From NCBI RefSeq assembly GCF_000525915.1, contig NZ_AODH01000049.1, positions 1 to 45,476 of the forward strand: a stretch of 45,476 bases of DNA. The letters run 5' to 3'. Below the pieces are notes generated by a model that was not told the DNA's origin, ran no database searches, and saw only the letters and a list, made by a program, of their open reading frames with translations. The translations under genes and the position numbers were made by a program. How positions within the stretch are numbered: position 1 is the stretch's first letter; each line of letters begins with the position of its first letter. The stretch is from Brochothrix campestris FSL F6-1037. GTDB taxonomy: Bacteria > Bacillota > Bacilli > Lactobacillales > Listeriaceae. This document shows, one piece after another, positions 20,624 to 32,886 of this stretch.

Positions 20624-22372
20624 ATGAGCTATCGTGCCATGTATCGTGTGTGGCGTTCGCAAACCTTTGCAGACGTTGTAGGTCAACAACACATTACACA
20701 GACGTTACAAAATGCTATTTCGCAAAATAAGACATCACATGCCTATCTTTTTTCGGGGCCACGAGGAACAGGTAAGACAAGTGTTGCTAAAATATTTGCA
20801 AAAGCAATTAACTGTGAACATAAGAATGACGAGATGGAACCATGTAACACGTGTGACGTGTGTCAGTCAATTACAAACGGCACGTTAGATGACGTACTGG
20901 AAATTGATGCAGCTTCAAACAACGGCGTCGATGAGATACGTGACATTCGTGATAAGGTTAAATATGCACCGACACGTGCAGCCTTTAAAATTTATATTAT
21001 CGATGAAGTCCATATGCTCTCAACCGGAGCTTTTAACGCCTTACTGAAGACGTTAGAAGAACCGCCGGCGAATGTTATTTTCATTTTAGCGACAACTGAG
21101 CCACATAAATTGCCATTGACGATTATTTCGCGCTGTCAACGGTTTGATTTCAAACGAATTACAACCGCGGATATTGTCGGTCGGATGCAATTTATTTTAG
21201 AGGCAGAAAAAATCAACTACGAAGCCGAGGCGCTCCAAGTTGTGGGCCGTGCCGCTGAAGGCGGGATGCGAGATGCCTTAAGTTTATTAGATCAAACAAT
21301 TGCTTATAATCCAGCAGAAGTGTTGGTAGAAAACGCCTTGATGATTACCGGTGCCTCTTCGCAACAACTGTTGACCGAGATGGTTGGATTAGTCACTGCT
21401 GGTGATGCCCAAGGGGCAGTGGCGACTTTGATTAAACTTTTAAACGAAGGCAAAGATGCAACGCGGATTGTTGAAGATTTATTGTTGTATTACCGTGATG
21501 TGATGCTGTATCAACAAGCACCGAGCTACACCGAGTCGTTTCAACGCGTTACCTTGGATGATGCATTCATTGAAGTGAGTTCACGGATAGATACAAACTT
21601 AATCTATCGTTACGTTGCGCAATTAAATGAGGCACAACAACAAATGCGCTTTTCAAATCATCCGCAAATTTATTTAGAAGTGACACTTGTAAACATGTCG
21701 CAAGCAGCAACAATTAAACCGGCTGTTGTAAGTCAAGACCAGCAGCAGGCGCCTGATAACGAGGCGATGGCAGACCTACAACAACAAATTAAAGCGATGC
21801 AGCAACAACTTGCCGATTTAAACGCTGGCAATGGCCAAATAAAACCGGCTGACAAAGCGGTTCGTTCAACGGCACGTTCGAGTCATTCATCTGGTCGCAG
21901 AGCGAAGATTGAAACAAATGCGATTAATACTGTATTGGATAATGCCACTAGTGAGCAATTAATCTTGATAAGACAAAATTGGTCGGATATACTTAATATG
22001 TTGATGAAATCGCAGGCGGCATTATTAGCCGAGGCAGAGCCAGTGGCCGCATCAGAACAAGCGATGGTTATCAAGTTTAAGTATGATATTCATTGCCAAA
22101 TGGCAATGGGGAACGCCACCTTTGTTGAAGATATGAAGGCACATGTGTTGCGTTTAACAAACAAAACGTTAAACGTGATAGGGGTACCTGAAGACGGTTG
22201 GAATGCGTTACGAACTAGTTTTATTGCAAAACGTCAGGTGAATGAAGAACCAAGTAACACAGCAACAGCATCACAGGGAGAACCTGTCGAACAACCAAGT
22301 TCAACTAATCCAGCTATTGCCGCAGCCGTGGCTTTGTTTGGGAAAGAACTTGTTGAAATAAAAGCAGATTAA
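20624..22372 (+). CDS. dnaX: DNA polymerase III tau/gamma subunit
   Basis: The clamp-loader ATPase that also links the polymerase cores. Walker A is GPRGTGKT (residues 45-52), and a four-cysteine zinc module follows (CEHK, then CNTCDVC). Walker B region is IYIIDEVHML and the SRC sensor is in ISRCQRF. The glutamine-rich stretch near residues 375-410 and the C-terminal domain are as expected; 582 residues. The ATG at 20624 behind AAAGGGAG gives MSYRAMYRVWRSQTF; the longer open frame upstream lacks a ribosome site. No obvious slippery sequence for a gamma product was seen. Confidence 0.96.
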   Translation: MSYRAMYRVWRSQTFADVVGQQHITQTLQNAISQNKTSHAYLFSGPRGTGKTSVAKIFAKAINCEHKNDEMEPCNTCDVCQSITNGTLDDVLEIDAASNNGVDEIRDIRDKVKYAPTRAAFKIYIIDEVHMLSTGAFNALLKTLEEPPANVIFILATTEPHKLPLTIISRCQRFDFKRITTADIVGRMQFILEAEKINYEAEALQVVGRAAEGGMRDALSLLDQTIAYNPAEVLVENALMITGASSQQLLTEMVGLVTAGDAQGAVATLIKLLNEGKDATRIVEDLLLYYRDVMLYQQAPSYTESFQRVTLDDAFIEVSSRIDTNLIYRYVAQLNEAQQQMRFSNHPQIYLEVTLVNMSQAATIKPAVVSQDQQQAPDNEAMADLQQQIKAMQQQLADLNAGNGQIKPADKAVRSTARSSHSSGRRAKIETNAINTVLDNATSEQLILIRQNWSDILNMLMKSQAALLAEAEPVAASEQAMVIKFKYDIHCQMAMGNATFVEDMKAHVLRLTNKTLNVIGVPEDGWNALRTSFIAKRQVNEEPSNTATASQGEPVEQPSSTNPAIAAAVALFGKELVEIKAD

Positions 22373-22388
22373 TAAGGAGGCGCTCACG

Positions 22389-22710
22389 ATGCGTGGAATG
22401 GGAAATATGCAAGGTATGATGAAAAAAATGCAAAAAAATGCAAAAAGAAATGGCAGAGGCTCAGGCAGAATTAGAAGTAACTTTATTTGAAGGTACTGCT
22501 GGTGGTGGCGTAGTTAAGGTCACTGTAACAGGTGCTAAAATGGTAACAAACGTCGAGTTAGCTGAAGATGTTGTAGATCCAGAAGACATTGAAATGTTAC
22601 AAGATTTAATTTTAACAGCAACAAATGAGGCCATCAAAAAAGTCGAAGAACAAACGGCTAAAACGATGGGCAAATACACAAGTGGTATGAATATTCCTGG
22701 CCTAATGTAA
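22389..22710 (+). CDS. ybaB: YbaB/EbfC nucleoid-associated protein, frameshift near start
   Basis: A small dimeric DNA-binding protein, always between dnaX and recR in this group. The ATG at 22389 follows AAGGAGG and reads [15 protein letters not shown], but a seven-A run at 22432-22438 breaks the frame. With six A it continues [20 protein letters not shown] to the end, giving the usual 106 residues. The body of the protein ([19 protein letters not shown] and so on) is intact. Probable sequence error. Confidence 0.93.
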
Positions 22711-22748
22711 TAAACATCAAGCCGACTGTTTTACAACCGAGAATAAGT

Positions 22749-22786
22749 ACACACCTTTTGTTCAGTAGGGCAAAAGGTGTGTTTTT
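22749..22786 (+). terminator. Intrinsic terminator between ybaB and recR
   Basis: Stem ACACACCTTTTG (22749-22760) pairs with CAAAAGGTGTGT (22771-22782), followed by a T-run. It separates dnaX-ybaB from recR. Confidence 0.88.
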
Positions 22787-22823
22787 AATTACTACTAAAT
22801 GATAAAAAAAGGACTGACAAACG

Positions 22824-23420
22824 ATGCATTACCCAGAACCAATCACCAAATTGATGGATAGTTTTTCTAAATTACCAGGAATCGGGCCAAAAACAGCTGC
22901 TCGTTTAGCATTTTTTGTATTAGATATGAAAGAGGACGATGTGCTCGATTTTGCACAAGCCTTAATTAAGGCGAAACGTGACCTCGGTTTTTGTTCGATT
23001 TGTGGGCATATTACCGATACAGACCCCTGTTACATTTGTGATGATAAAAACCGTGATCGTAGTTTGATTTGTGTTGTTGAGACACCCCAAGATGTGATTG
23101 CGATGGAAAAAATGCGGGACTTTGGTGGGCTTTATCACGTTTTACACGGCACGATTAGCCCGATGGATGGTATTGGACCTGAAGATATTAATGTCCCGCA
23201 GCTGCTTAAACGTTTGCAAGATGAAGCAGTAACGGAAGTGATTTTAGCAATGAACCCTAATGTCGAAGGTGAAGCAACTTCGATGTATATTTCGCGTCTT
23301 ATTAAACCGTCGGGTATTAAGGTAACGCGGATTGCCCATGGCTTACCAATGGGTGGCGATTTAGAATATGCTGATGAGGTAACGTTATCAAAAGCGATGG
23401 AAGGTCGTCGTGAACTATAA
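22824..23420 (+). CDS. recR: Recombination protein RecR
   Basis: RecFOR-pathway protein that helps load RecA at gaps, 198 residues as usual. An N-terminal helix-hairpin-helix is visible in [13 protein letters not shown]. The zinc finger is C-S-I-C ... C-Y-I-C (about residues 55-70). A Toprim domain with VVETPQD follows, and the C-terminal Walker-like end is [15 protein letters not shown] ribosome binding site, AAAGGACTG, precedes the ATG. Confidence 0.96.
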   Translation: MHYPEPITKLMDSFSKLPGIGPKTAARLAFFVLDMKEDDVLDFAQALIKAKRDLGFCSICGHITDTDPCYICDDKNRDRSLICVVETPQDVIAMEKMRDFGGLYHVLHGTISPMDGIGPEDINVPQLLKRLQDEAVTEVILAMNPNVEGEATSMYISRLIKPSGIKVTRIAHGLPMGGDLEYADEVTLSKAMEGRREL

Positions 23421-23441
23421 CAACTGTAAAGGAGCACACGC

Positions 23442-23685
23442 ATGGTAAAGACAAAAACAAAAAAAACGTAAAATGCACCGTGAAAGTGATGAATTACTTT
23501 TAGCGTTATCTAAGCGAACGTACGATAACTGGAAGCAAACAGAACAATTACAACGGTTAAGTGATGAAGGAAATGATCTTCTGCTTTTGAATGAACTACG
23601 AGCGAAAGCGGCGTATTATTTTGTGCTGCGGGAGATTAGAAACGAACGATTAGTGAGTAATCCAAAGTACATGTATCGTTATTAA
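23442..23685 (+). CDS. yaaL: YaaL-family (DUF2508) small protein, frameshift near start
   Basis: A small protein of unknown function that normally follows recR in Bacillales. The ATG at 23442 follows AAAGGAGC and reads MVKTKTKK. An eight-A run (23459-23466) then leads to a stop. With seven A it continues RKMHRESDELLLALSKRTYD and so on to PKYMYRY, giving 80 residues. The sequence is rich in charged residues with a helical middle (NELRAKAAYYFVLREIR). Confidence 0.85.
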
Positions 23686-23877
23686 AAAAAAAAAGGCAGT
23701 GAAATGGCAGTTTAACGCGTTAAATTGTCGTTGTATACGAAATAATCAGAAAAAAATGTGAAATCTATGCTGATTTGCGATATAATAACTAAATATAATA
23801 TTTAAAGTTTTTTTTTTTTTAAGTGTTATAGAAGCGATGATAAGCGGATTTACAGAAAGATAAATGGGGTACTCATT

Positions 23878-24872
<995 letters not shown>

Positions 24873-24935
24873 GACACGAACACACTTTAGTAAAGGTTAT
24901 AAAATTAGTTTATTACGAGAGGAATGTTTTACACA

Positions 24936-26411
24936 ATGTCAGCAAGTCAAAAAGCAACAGACAAAGGTTTCTTTGGACATCCTAAAGGACTGTCTACATT
25001 ATTCTTTACCGAATTATGGGAGCGTTTTTCATACTACGGTATGCGTGCTATTTTAATTTTCTACATGTACTATTCAGTGGCAAATGGCGGTTTGGATTTA
25101 GATAAATCGACTTCGATTGCTCTTATGTCAATTTATGGTTCACTTATTTATATGACAGGTGTCCTTGGTGGTTGGTTAGCTGACCGGGTCTTTGGTACCC
25201 GTAAAGCAGTTTTCCTTGGTGGGGTTCTCATCATGGTTGGACACATTGTTTTATCACTACCAAACTCAGGCATTACCGGTTTATTCTCAGCGATGGTATT
25301 ATTAGCAGTTGGTACTGGTTTACTGAAACCGAACGTTTCATCGATGATTGGCGATTTATACGATCCTAAAGATGTTCGTCGTGCTGGTGGATTCAGTATT
25401 TTCTACATGGGAATAAACCTTGGTGGTTTCTTAGCCCCTTATGTAACAGGTTCATTTATGGATAACTTCCATTTAGGTTTCCTTGTGGCAGCGGTCGGAA
25501 TGGCGCTTGGTTTAGCGTTTTTCTTAATCACTCAAAATAAATTTTTAGGTGATGCAGGTAAAACGGTCACAAACCCAATTGCGAAAGAAGAACGAGGTCG
25601 TGTTGCGATCTTATTCAGCTCAATTGCAGTTGGTCTACTTATTATTGCTTGTGTAGCGTATGCGTTCGATGTATTAACGATTAAATATGTCATCAACTTT
25701 ATTAGTTGCGTTGCCATTATTTTACCCATCGTTTACTTTATCGTTATGTTACGCAGCAAGAAAACAGATAGCGATGAAAAATCACGCTTATTAGCTTACA
25801 TTCCATTATTCATTACCGCCGTAATGTTTTGGATGATTCAAGAACAGGGTTCTAGTGTCTTGGCAGTATTTGCGAGTGATCGTGTCACCGGTTCGTTTTT
25901 TGGATGGACGATTTCACCAGCTTTCTACCAATCATTTAACCCGTTATTCGTTATTTTCTTATCACCAGTATTTGCGATGATTTGGACTAAATTAGGCGAT
26001 CGTCAACCGTCGACCCCGCGTAAATTTGCGCTTGGGTTATTCTTTGCCGGTCTCTCATTCTTAATTATGATGTTACCAGGTATTTTAGGCGGAACAGAAA
26101 TGCATTCTGCCAGTCCGATTTGGTTAGTATTAAGCTTCTTGCTTGTTACAATCGGTGAGCTTTGCTTATCTCCTGTTGGTTTAGGTGTTACAACACAGCT
26201 TGCACCACGGGCCTTTGCCGCTCAAACAATGGGTGTTTGGTTCTTATCAAACTCAATGGCACAAGGGATTAACGCGCAAATTGGTCAAGTGTTCAGCGCG
26301 GATATTGAAATTCAATACTTTGGTATTTTAGGTACAATTGCAGTAGTGATTGGGATTATCTTATTCATCATCACTCCAAAATTACTTAAATTAATGAAGG
26401 GTATTAAATAA
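24936..26411 (+). CDS. POT/PTR family proton-coupled peptide transporter
   Basis: A di/tripeptide importer with about 12-14 transmembrane helices. The family signature ELWERFSYYGMRAIL is near residue 30, and SIFYMGINLGGFLAPYVTG is the second PTR2 signature. The ATG at 24936 is preferred over the one at 24924 because GAGAGG lies immediately before the latter and at a workable distance from the former; 491 residues. DtpT of lactococci is a likely relative. In B. subtilis the tmk-yaaQ-holB block has yaaR at this place, so this gene is an accessory insertion in the conserved order. Confidence 0.93.
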   Translation: MSASQKATDKGFFGHPKGLSTLFFTELWERFSYYGMRAILIFYMYYSVANGGLDLDKSTSIALMSIYGSLIYMTGVLGGWLADRVFGTRKAVFLGGVLIMVGHIVLSLPNSGITGLFSAMVLLAVGTGLLKPNVSSMIGDLYDPKDVRRAGGFSIFYMGINLGGFLAPYVTGSFMDNFHLGFLVAAVGMALGLAFFLITQNKFLGDAGKTVTNPIAKEERGRVAILFSSIAVGLLIIACVAYAFDVLTIKYVINFISCVAIILPIVYFIVMLRSKKTDSDEKSRLLAYIPLFITAVMFWMIQEQGSSVLAVFASDRVTGSFFGWTISPAFYQSFNPLFVIFLSPVFAMIWTKLGDRQPSTPRKFALGLFFAGLSFLIMMLPGILGGTEMHSASPIWLVLSFLLVTIGELCLSPVGLGVTTQLAPRAFAAQTMGVWFLSNSMAQGINAQIGQVFSADIEIQYFGILGTIAVVIGIILFIITPKLLKLMKGIK

Positions 26412-26422
26412 ATACTTGTTTA

Positions 26423-26470
26423 AAAGACACAGCGATCTTAGCGAGGCTAAGGACGACTGTGTCTTTTTTT
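26423..26470 (+). terminator. Intrinsic terminator of the peptide transporter gene
   Basis: Outer stem AAAGACACAG / CTGTGTCTTT encloses an inner hairpin CTTAGC-GAG-GCTAAG and is followed by a T-run. This two-tier structure isolates the transporter from holB. Confidence 0.9.
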
Positions 26471-26587
26471 AGGATTTGTTCAACCTCCCATCGATAAATC
26501 AAGCGGTCTGCAATCTAAAGAGTGCGAAACAGTCTTTTAAGATGTATAATAAAAGGAGACGGTTTTCAATAAAAGGAGAAGTTGCGA

Positions 26588-27598
26588 GTGAACATTCAAA
26601 CTGAATATGTAACAAAACAACCGGTTGTAATGCGGATTCTGAGTCAAAGTATGGCAGAAAATCGCCTTGGACATGCTTATATTTTTGAAGGACCACGCGG
26701 AATCGGTAAACGTGACGTTGCACTTTGGTTAACGAAGGCTCAATTTTGTTTACAAGCAACGTCCGATCAAGCGGTATGTGATGCCTGTATGAATTGTCGA
26801 CGTATTGCTGAGCGCAATCATCCAGATGTACATTTTGTCGCACCTGAGGGAGCATCAATCAAAACACATCAAATTAAAGAACTTAAACAGACCTTTGTTA
26901 AACGAGGGATGGAGTCCGATAAAAAAATCATTATCATCGATGAAGCTGAGAAAATGACAGCGAAATCCGCGAATAGTCTCTTGAAGTTTATTGAAGAGCC
27001 AGACGCTGACGTCTTGATTTTATTTTTGACGACAGCTGTACAACGGTTATTGCCGACGATTCAATCACGTTGCCAGTTGTTGAAGTTTCAACCATTGGCG
27101 ACGAGCGTATTAGTAAAAGAGCTGGAAGCAAACGGTGTGTCTGAAGCTCGTGGCCGTGTGGTGGCGCATTTAACACAAAGCGTTACCGAGGCCGTAGCGA
27201 TGGCCACGGACGAATGGTTTGCAGAGGCACGTAAACACGTCGTTCAATTGTATGGTTATTTACGCATGGCAGATCCAATGGCCTTTATTTTTATCCAAAC
27301 CGATTGGATGTCGCATTTTAAAGAAAAACAACAGGTGCAAACAGGGCTCGATTTATTATTAGCTCTGTATGAAGATAAATTACACGTACAATTAATGAGT
27401 GAACAGCCACTTATTTGTATGCAACAAGCGAAAATGATTCAACAAGATGCCTTACAGGGTAAAGTAACAAACACAACGAATGAAATCACCCATATATTAA
27501 CTGCAAAAAAACGATTAGAGGCGAATGTTGGAGCACAATTAACGATGGAAGAACTGGTGCTCACCTTTATCGCTCAATCGGACCAAGGAGGTAACTAG
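26588..27598 (+). CDS. holB: DNA polymerase III delta-prime subunit
   Basis: Clamp-loader subunit of 336 residues, homologous to the DnaX ATPase part. GPRGIGKRD is a Walker-A-like loop that lacks the Ser/Thr after GK, consistent with the non-hydrolysing role of delta-prime. The cysteine module is CDACMNC, and SRC is in IQSRCQLL. The GTG at 26588 lies about nine bases from AAAAGGAG; TTG at 26582 would be too close. The ribosome site block ATAAAAGGAGA occurs twice (near 26551 and 26569). The stop overlaps the ricT start by context (TAGATG, adjacent). Confidence 0.93.
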   Translation: MNIQTEYVTKQPVVMRILSQSMAENRLGHAYIFEGPRGIGKRDVALWLTKAQFCLQATSDQAVCDACMNCRRIAERNHPDVHFVAPEGASIKTHQIKELKQTFVKRGMESDKKIIIIDEAEKMTAKSANSLLKFIEEPDADVLILFLTTAVQRLLPTIQSRCQLLKFQPLATSVLVKELEANGVSEARGRVVAHLTQSVTEAVAMATDEWFAEARKHVVQLYGYLRMADPMAFIFIQTDWMSHFKEKQQVQTGLDLLLALYEDKLHVQLMSEQPLICMQQAKMIQQDALQGKVTNTTNEITHILTAKKRLEANVGAQLTMEELVLTFIAQSDQGGN

Positions 27599-28414
27599 AT
27601 GATAGAAGTTGTAGGGATTCGCTTTAAACCAGTTGGTAAAATTCATTATTTTGCACCATTACGCAAACCATTGCAACAAGGTGATGCTGTAATTGTCGAA
27701 AATGGACATGGCTTGGAATTTGGAAAAGTTGTGTATGCTAATCGTGTAATTGATGAAGAAGATGTCGTGTTACCACTTCAAAAAATTATACGTAAAGCGA
27801 CCGCAACAGACATGACAAAGGTAATTGAAAATGAAAAACGAGAAATAGAAGCTGTAACGGTAGCAAAAGAACGCATAAAAAAACGGAAACTAGACATGCA
27901 ATTGGTTGATGTCGAAATTGCGTTTGATCGTCACCGGATGATTTTTTATTTTACGGCAGAAGGGCGGATTGATTTTCGTCAGTTAGTCAAAGATCTCGCA
28001 GCTGTTTTTCGTACGCGGATTGAGTTGCGACAAATCGGTGTACGTGATGAAGCCAAGCTCTTAGGTGGAATTGGTCCCTGTGGTCGCATGCTCTGTTGTT
28101 CAACATTCTTAGGTGATTTTGAACCGGTATCGATTAAGATGGCGAAGGATCAAAACCTCTCGTTGAACCCGACTAAAATATCGGGTTTATGTGGGCGACT
28201 GATGTGTTGCTTGAAATACGAGAATGATACATATGAAGAAGCGAAAAAAGCGATGCCAGATGTGGGACGTAAGCTTGTTACGACCGCTGGTAATGGACGC
28301 GTCATTGGTCTGAATATGTTAGCGCGAGTCGTTCAGGTGAAACTGGAAGACAACGCTGGAGTAGTTGAGTATACTTTGGATGAATTGCTTGAAATGAACA
28401 GCATAAAAGGTTAG
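27599..28414 (+). CDS. ricT: RicT/YaaT, PSP1-domain iron-sulfur protein
   Basis: A member of the Ric complex that, in Bacillus, supports RNase Y-dependent mRNA maturation. The 271 residues carry a PSP1 domain. The conserved cysteines are in [13 protein letters not shown] and [13 protein letters not shown], the ligands for iron-sulfur clusters. The ATG directly follows the holB stop behind AAGGAGG. It is co-transcribed with holB and yabA. Confidence 0.95.
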   Translation: MIEVVGIRFKPVGKIHYFAPLRKPLQQGDAVIVENGHGLEFGKVVYANRVIDEEDVVLPLQKIIRKATATDMTKVIENEKREIEAVTVAKERIKKRKLDMQLVDVEIAFDRHRMIFYFTAEGRIDFRQLVKDLAAVFRTRIELRQIGVRDEAKLLGGIGPCGRMLCCSTFLGDFEPVSIKMAKDQNLSLNPTKISGLCGRLMCCLKYENDTYEEAKKAMPDVGRKLVTTAGNGRVIGLNMLARVVQVKLEDNAGVVEYTLDELLEMNSIKG

Positions 28415-28431
28415 CAAAGGGCGGATGTAGT

Positions 28432-28797
28432 ATGGATAAAAAAGCGTTTTTTGATTCTGTTACACATATGGAAGAACAAATTAGTGACCTCTATGGTCAG
28501 TTAACGAGTTTGAAAGATAATTTGCAACTTGTGTTAGAAGAAAATAATCGTCTCGCAATTGAAAATACGCATTTACGTGAAGCGATGGCTGAACAACAAG
28601 CAGCTAAAGCAGAACAGGCGTTGGTATCGCCACAAGGTAATCATCCTGAGGTCGACCAGTCGGCTGGCCATGATAACTTGATGCAGCTGTACAAAGAAGG
28701 TTTCCATATTTGCAATGTGCATTTTGGTAGTCCGCGTATTAATGGTGAAGATTGTTTGTTCTGTCTTGGTTTTTTAAATCAACAAAATAATAAATAA
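28432..28797 (+). CDS. yabA: Replication initiation control protein YabA
   Basis: Negative regulator of DnaA that also binds the DnaN clamp. The N-terminal coiled coil covers about residues 1-60 ([22 protein letters not shown]). The C-terminal zinc domain has CNVHFG and CLFCL. A low-complexity linker separates the two. 121 residues, normal length. It is the last gene of the holB-ricT-yabA group, with a terminator close behind. Confidence 0.95.
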   Translation: MDKKAFFDSVTHMEEQISDLYGQLTSLKDNLQLVLEENNRLAIENTHLREAMAEQQAAKAEQALVSPQGNHPEVDQSAGHDNLMQLYKEGFHICNVHFGSPRINGEDCLFCLGFLNQQNNK

Positions 28798-28800
28798 AAT

Positions 28801-28831
28801 GAGTCGCCTCTAAATGGAGACTCTTTTTTTT
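28801..28831 (+). terminator. Intrinsic terminator after yabA
   Basis: GAGTC (28801-28805) pairs with GACTC (28819-28823), extended by CC/GG inside, followed by eight T. Confidence 0.75.
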
Positions 28832-28866
28832 GCACGGATCGTTAAACGAACCGGAAAGGAGCCATT

Positions 28867-29610
28867 GTGAAGATTGAATTAAAAGCCGACGAACGGCTCG
28901 ACCATTTGTTAGCGCAACAGTTACGGATTGTTCAAAGTCCGAGTGTCTTTTCTTTTTCATTAGATGCAGTCCTACTCGCTAACTTTTGTCGAATCCCGTA
29001 TCGCAAAGGTAAAATTATGGACCTTTGTAGTGGTAATGGTGTGATTCCATTACTGCTCAGTTCCAAAACGGAGTCACTGATTGATGCGTTAGAAATCCAA
29101 CCGCGTTTGGCGGAGATGGCGACGCGTTCAATCGCCTACAACGACTTAGCACAGCAAATTACGATGTACGAAGGCGATTTAAAGGAGGCTTCGGGTCGAT
29201 TCGAAAAGGAAACGTATGCTTACGTAACGGTTAATCCCCCCTATTTTTCGACACCGCCAGCAGGTGAAAAAAATAAAAACGAGCATTATACGATTGCGCG
29301 TCATGAAGTGCTCTGTACGTTAGAGGATGTCGTGAAAACCGCGAGTGAATTAACGAAGCAAAACGGTAAAGTCGGAATGGTTCATCGTCCGGAACGTTTG
29401 CTTGAAATTATTGACTTGATGAGACGTTATCGTTTAGAACCAAAACGAATCCAATGGGTACATCCAACACAAATGAAGCCAGCCAATACGATTTTGATTG
29501 AAGCGATTAAAGATGGCAAACCAGGTGTCGTTTATGAACCGCCGATTTTTGTTCATGAGGATGGTGGCTATACGGCTCAAATTCGCGGGTGGTTATATGG
29601 CGAAGACTAA
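28867..29610 (+). CDS. yabB: tRNA1(Val) adenine-37 N6-methyltransferase family (YabB)
   Basis: An SAM-dependent methyltransferase, 247 residues. The NPPY catalytic motif is in VTVNPPYFSTP, and the SAM-binding glycine motif is in MDLCSGNGVIPLLL. The start is GTG at 28867 behind AAAGGAG. The 3' end overlaps the yazA start by 14 bp, so the pair is coupled. The modification of A37 in tRNA-Val is known for the E. coli homologue TrmN6; the target here is inferred. Confidence 0.92.
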   Translation: MKIELKADERLDHLLAQQLRIVQSPSVFSFSLDAVLLANFCRIPYRKGKIMDLCSGNGVIPLLLSSKTESLIDALEIQPRLAEMATRSIAYNDLAQQITMYEGDLKEASGRFEKETYAYVTVNPPYFSTPPAGEKNKNEHYTIARHEVLCTLEDVVKTASELTKQNGKVGMVHRPERLLEIIDLMRRYRLEPKRIQWVHPTQMKPANTILIEAIKDGKPGVVYEPPIFVHEDGGYTAQIRGWLYGED

Positions 29611-29865
29611 CCATTATTTTTATGTGTTACGCTGTGCCGATAACACCTTTTATGGCGGCTATACGGTCGACATTGAACGGCGTGAAAGCGAGCATAATGA
29701 CGGCATCGGTTGTAAATATACCTTTACCCGTCGTCCAGTGACGTTGATTCATTACGAGGTGTTTGAGACCCGTTCGTTGGCAATGAAGGCAGAGTACGCT
29801 TCAAGCACCAATCACGCGCGGCTAAAGAGCGTTACCTAAGCGAACAGTCATTAAAGGAGGAATAA
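29597..29865 (+). CDS. yazA: GIY-YIG nuclease-fold protein YazA, frameshifted
   Basis: A small UPF0213-type protein with a GIY-YIG fold: YFYVLRCADNTFYGGYT contains the two tyrosine motifs. It starts inside the yabB 3' end at ATG 29597. The frame breaks at about 29800 (GCTTCAAG). One extra T gives AFKHQSRAAKERYLSEQ and a stop at 29863-29865, just before rsmI, for 89 residues. Function in the cell is unknown; it may act on nucleic acid. The gene order yabB-yazA-rsmI is conserved. Confidence 0.87.
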
Positions 29866-29866
29866 C

Positions 29867-30744
29867 ATGCACTCACAACAGAGTTTTCAAGCATCCGACA
29901 AGGGGAAGTTGTACCTTGTACCAACACCAATCGGTAATCTCGAAGACATGACATTTCGAGCGATTAAGATTTTAAAAGAAGTCGATGCGATTGCGGCTGA
30001 AGATACCCGCAACACAATTAAGTTGCTGAACCACTTTGAAATAAAAACACCAATGATTAGTTATCACGAACATAATAAACATACCCGTGGTGAGGAGTTA
30101 ATTGATCGCTTGCTAAAAGGTGAGAACATCGCGCAGGTAAGTGATGCAGGGATGCCGTCTATTTCGGATCCAGGTCATGAGCTCGTTCAAGCAGCGATTG
30201 CGGTCGGTATTACGGTTGTGCCATTACCAGGGGCGAATGCGGCCTTAACAGCCTCATTTCATCGGGGATTGCACCGCAACCCTTTTTGTTTTATGGCTTT
30301 ATTTCACGATCAAAAAAAGAGCGAATACGCGAAATTGAACAATTGGCGAAAAAACCAGAAACATTGCTATTTTATGAGTCGCCACATCGGTTAAAAGAGA
30401 CGTTGAACGCCTTACTTAAAGGGATGGGTGATCGTCAAATCACGCTCTGTCGCGAATTGACGAAACGTTATGAAGAATTTATCCGTGGAACCATCAGCGA
30501 ACTGATTAACTGGGCTCAGGCAACTGAAATCCGTGGCGAGTTTGTCATCGTTGTTGCAGGGAATGATGCAATCGTTGATGAGGATGTCATCTCGTACGAT
30601 CATTTAACCTTAAAAGAGCATGTTGAAGAATTGATGGTAACAGATAATTTATCAGCCAAAGAAGCGATTAAAGCAGTCGCTGTTTTACGAGGCACTGTGA
30701 AACGTGACGTCTATGCGCAGTATCACCAACTAGATGAAAAATAA
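29867..30744 (+). CDS. rsmI: 16S rRNA cytidine-1402 2'-O-methyltransferase, frameshifted
   Basis: A tetrapyrrole-methylase-fold enzyme that methylates the ribose of C1402. LYLVPTPIGNLEDMTFRA, AAEDTRNTIKLL and SDAGMPSISDPG are all typical. The frame breaks at TTT 30257-30259. With one more T it reads SFSSGIAPQPFLFYGFISRSK and continues to 30744, giving 292 residues. The spurious frame in between (HRGLHRNPF) matches nothing in the family. It starts two bases after the corrected yazA stop. Confidence 0.92.
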
Positions 30745-30776
30745 TCAAGGATTAAGCGCTCATTCATAAGGTGAGA

Positions 30777-30785
30777 TGCTATAAT
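30777..30785 (+). promoter_or_regulatory. Extended -10 element upstream of metG
   Basis: TGC immediately followed by TATAAT, 39 bp before the metG start. No good -35 was found. I saw no T-box or SAM riboswitch in this short leader. Confidence 0.55.
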
Positions 30786-30796
30786 GTTATCAATAG

Positions 30797-32827
<2,031 letters not shown>

Positions 32828-32835
32828 GTAGATGG

Positions 32836-32864
32836 AGGTAGGGACAACTGTTCCTGCCTTTTTT
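32836..32864 (+). terminator. Intrinsic terminator after metG
   Basis: AGGTAGGGAC pairs with GTTCCTGCCT (G-T pairs allowed) around AACT, followed by six T. Confidence 0.8.
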
Positions 32865-32886
32865 CTTAACGAAAGGAAGCATGTAA

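Noticed and set aside
20624..22372. Programmed frameshift in dnaX producing a gamma subunit
   Set aside because: No A AAA AAG-type slippery sequence with a following hairpin was found in the expected region. Bacillus-type dnaX is not known to need it.
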